NCBI GenBank assembly: GCA_037389465.1 | Contig: JAZARR010000266.1 | Coordinates: 682,001-746,000 of the forward strand | From: Baylisascaris procyonis | Taxonomy: Eukaryota; Nematoda; Chromadorea; Rhabditida; Ascarididae | Reading direction: 5' to 3' | DNA length: 64,000 bases | Shown: positions 63,267-64,000 of the stretch, piece after piece | Position numbering within the stretch: position 1 is the first letter of the stretch | Layout: each line of letters begins with the position of its first letter | Made by a program: the position numbers and the translations under genes | The notes under the pieces: model-generated | Database searches by the model: none | The model's input: only the letters and a program-made list of their open reading frames with translations | Told to the model about the DNA's origin: nothing

Positions 63267-64000
63267 GAGGACAGGTGTTAAGCAAAGTGCACCGAACGCC
63301 CGAACCCGAAGGTTGAGCGGAGGAGGCCGAGGGGATGAATGGTTGTGGGTGCGAGGCGAAATGGGAGAACAGAAGATCATAAAACCGGACAGCAGAGTGC
63401 CTATGGAAAAAGAATGCAATATTTGTAATCAAAAAGCAAAGACGAAAAATGTCCTGGAGAACAAAAGCAAATACCATAAGTCGCAAAAGATGTGTAATGA
63501 AATGAGAGATGAAAATTTATCTCAGAAATAACACTTAAATAGATAATAATGTAATTAAAAAGTAATCAAAAGAGGAACACAGATGAATTTGTGGGAAAGA
63601 ACTAATTAAAAAGTGGGGTTGATGGGTGCGTTGTTTGGTAAAGAGAAAACAAAATGCTAAAGTGTCGCACAACTAATCTCAGTAGAACAAGCTGCAGCAT
63701 GCATACACGCGGACATTGTTCAATCAGCATTGACTACTCATCAATGTGTTGTGACGCATCTGTTTTGTTGAATTGAACAAACATTTCGAGCTTTTACTTT
63801 TTATGAAGTGAAATCCCTCGCATTGCAACAGAATTATTAGAAAACCTGGCTTGGAAGATAAGAAAAGTACGCAACAGATACCATCCGATTCAACCCGTCT
63901 ATAATTCCAAAAATTCGTTGAAGCAATCCATCCTTATTAATGAAACGGACAAAGATGAAATACTGAAGCTATCAGTAAACTGATCTATAATCCGTATATG
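63267..64000. other. Window end, no assignable gene
   Basis: A + frame to 63531 reads GEQK...KECNICNQKAKTKNV and YHKSQKMCNEMRDE. It has a C-x2-C pair and basic residues, but no complete zinc-finger spacing and no splice evidence, so it is not called. The last about 450 bp are AT-rich. Confidence 0.4.

Noticed and set aside
63033..63486. Frames on both strands with Tyr-Ile repeats
   Set aside because: Translation of the TA palindrome; no coding signal in the flanks.

Overview
The window is nuclear DNA of a clade V (rhabditid/strongylid) nematode. Evidence: an exact 22-base SL1 spliced-leader sequence at 42540, a nematode-type cytochrome c, GT-AG introns with TTTTCAG-type acceptors, and a serpentine receptor of the kind that is expanded in nematodes. 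Genes are sparse, with introns of about 0.5 to 3 kb, AT microsatellites, inverted repeats and gene deserts of 6 to 19 kb. This resembles a strongylid parasite (hookworm-like) more than a compact Caenorhabditis genome. The species cannot be fixed from the sequence alone.

Five multi-exon protein genes could be put together by hand, with reading phase agreeing at every junction used. They are: (1) a short single-pass membrane protein, + strand, 2604-5827; (2) cytochrome c, - strand, 7289-9307, two exons; (3) a membrane-anchored papain-family (C1A) cysteine peptidase, + strand, 18433-26108, seven exons found and the ATG exon missing; (4) a four-pass membrane protein, + strand, 32048-37106, five exons; (5) a rhodopsin-like 7TM chemoreceptor, - strand, 37336-44771, five exons and 298 residues. 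Genes 4 and 5 converge, with 229 bp between their stop codons.

Between 9.3 and 18.4 kb there is only a decayed tRNA-like sequence, and 26.1-32.0 kb has no convincing gene. From 44.8 kb to the right end there is no intact gene. That stretch holds two tracts that look like decayed coding DNA (48.2-50.0 kb on +, 55.9-57.4 kb on -), a both-strand open segment at 53.3 kb, long TA arrays at 54.7 and 63.2 kb, and a 45-bp tandem duplication at 59.7 kb.

The most unusual items are the SL1 sequence joined directly to a GC-rich block bracketed by an inverted repeat (42540-42884), and a perfect inverted repeat with 114-bp arms (38428-38682) inside an intron of the chemoreceptor gene. The five genes have unrelated roles (respiration, proteolysis, membrane, chemosensation), and nothing suggests an operon.
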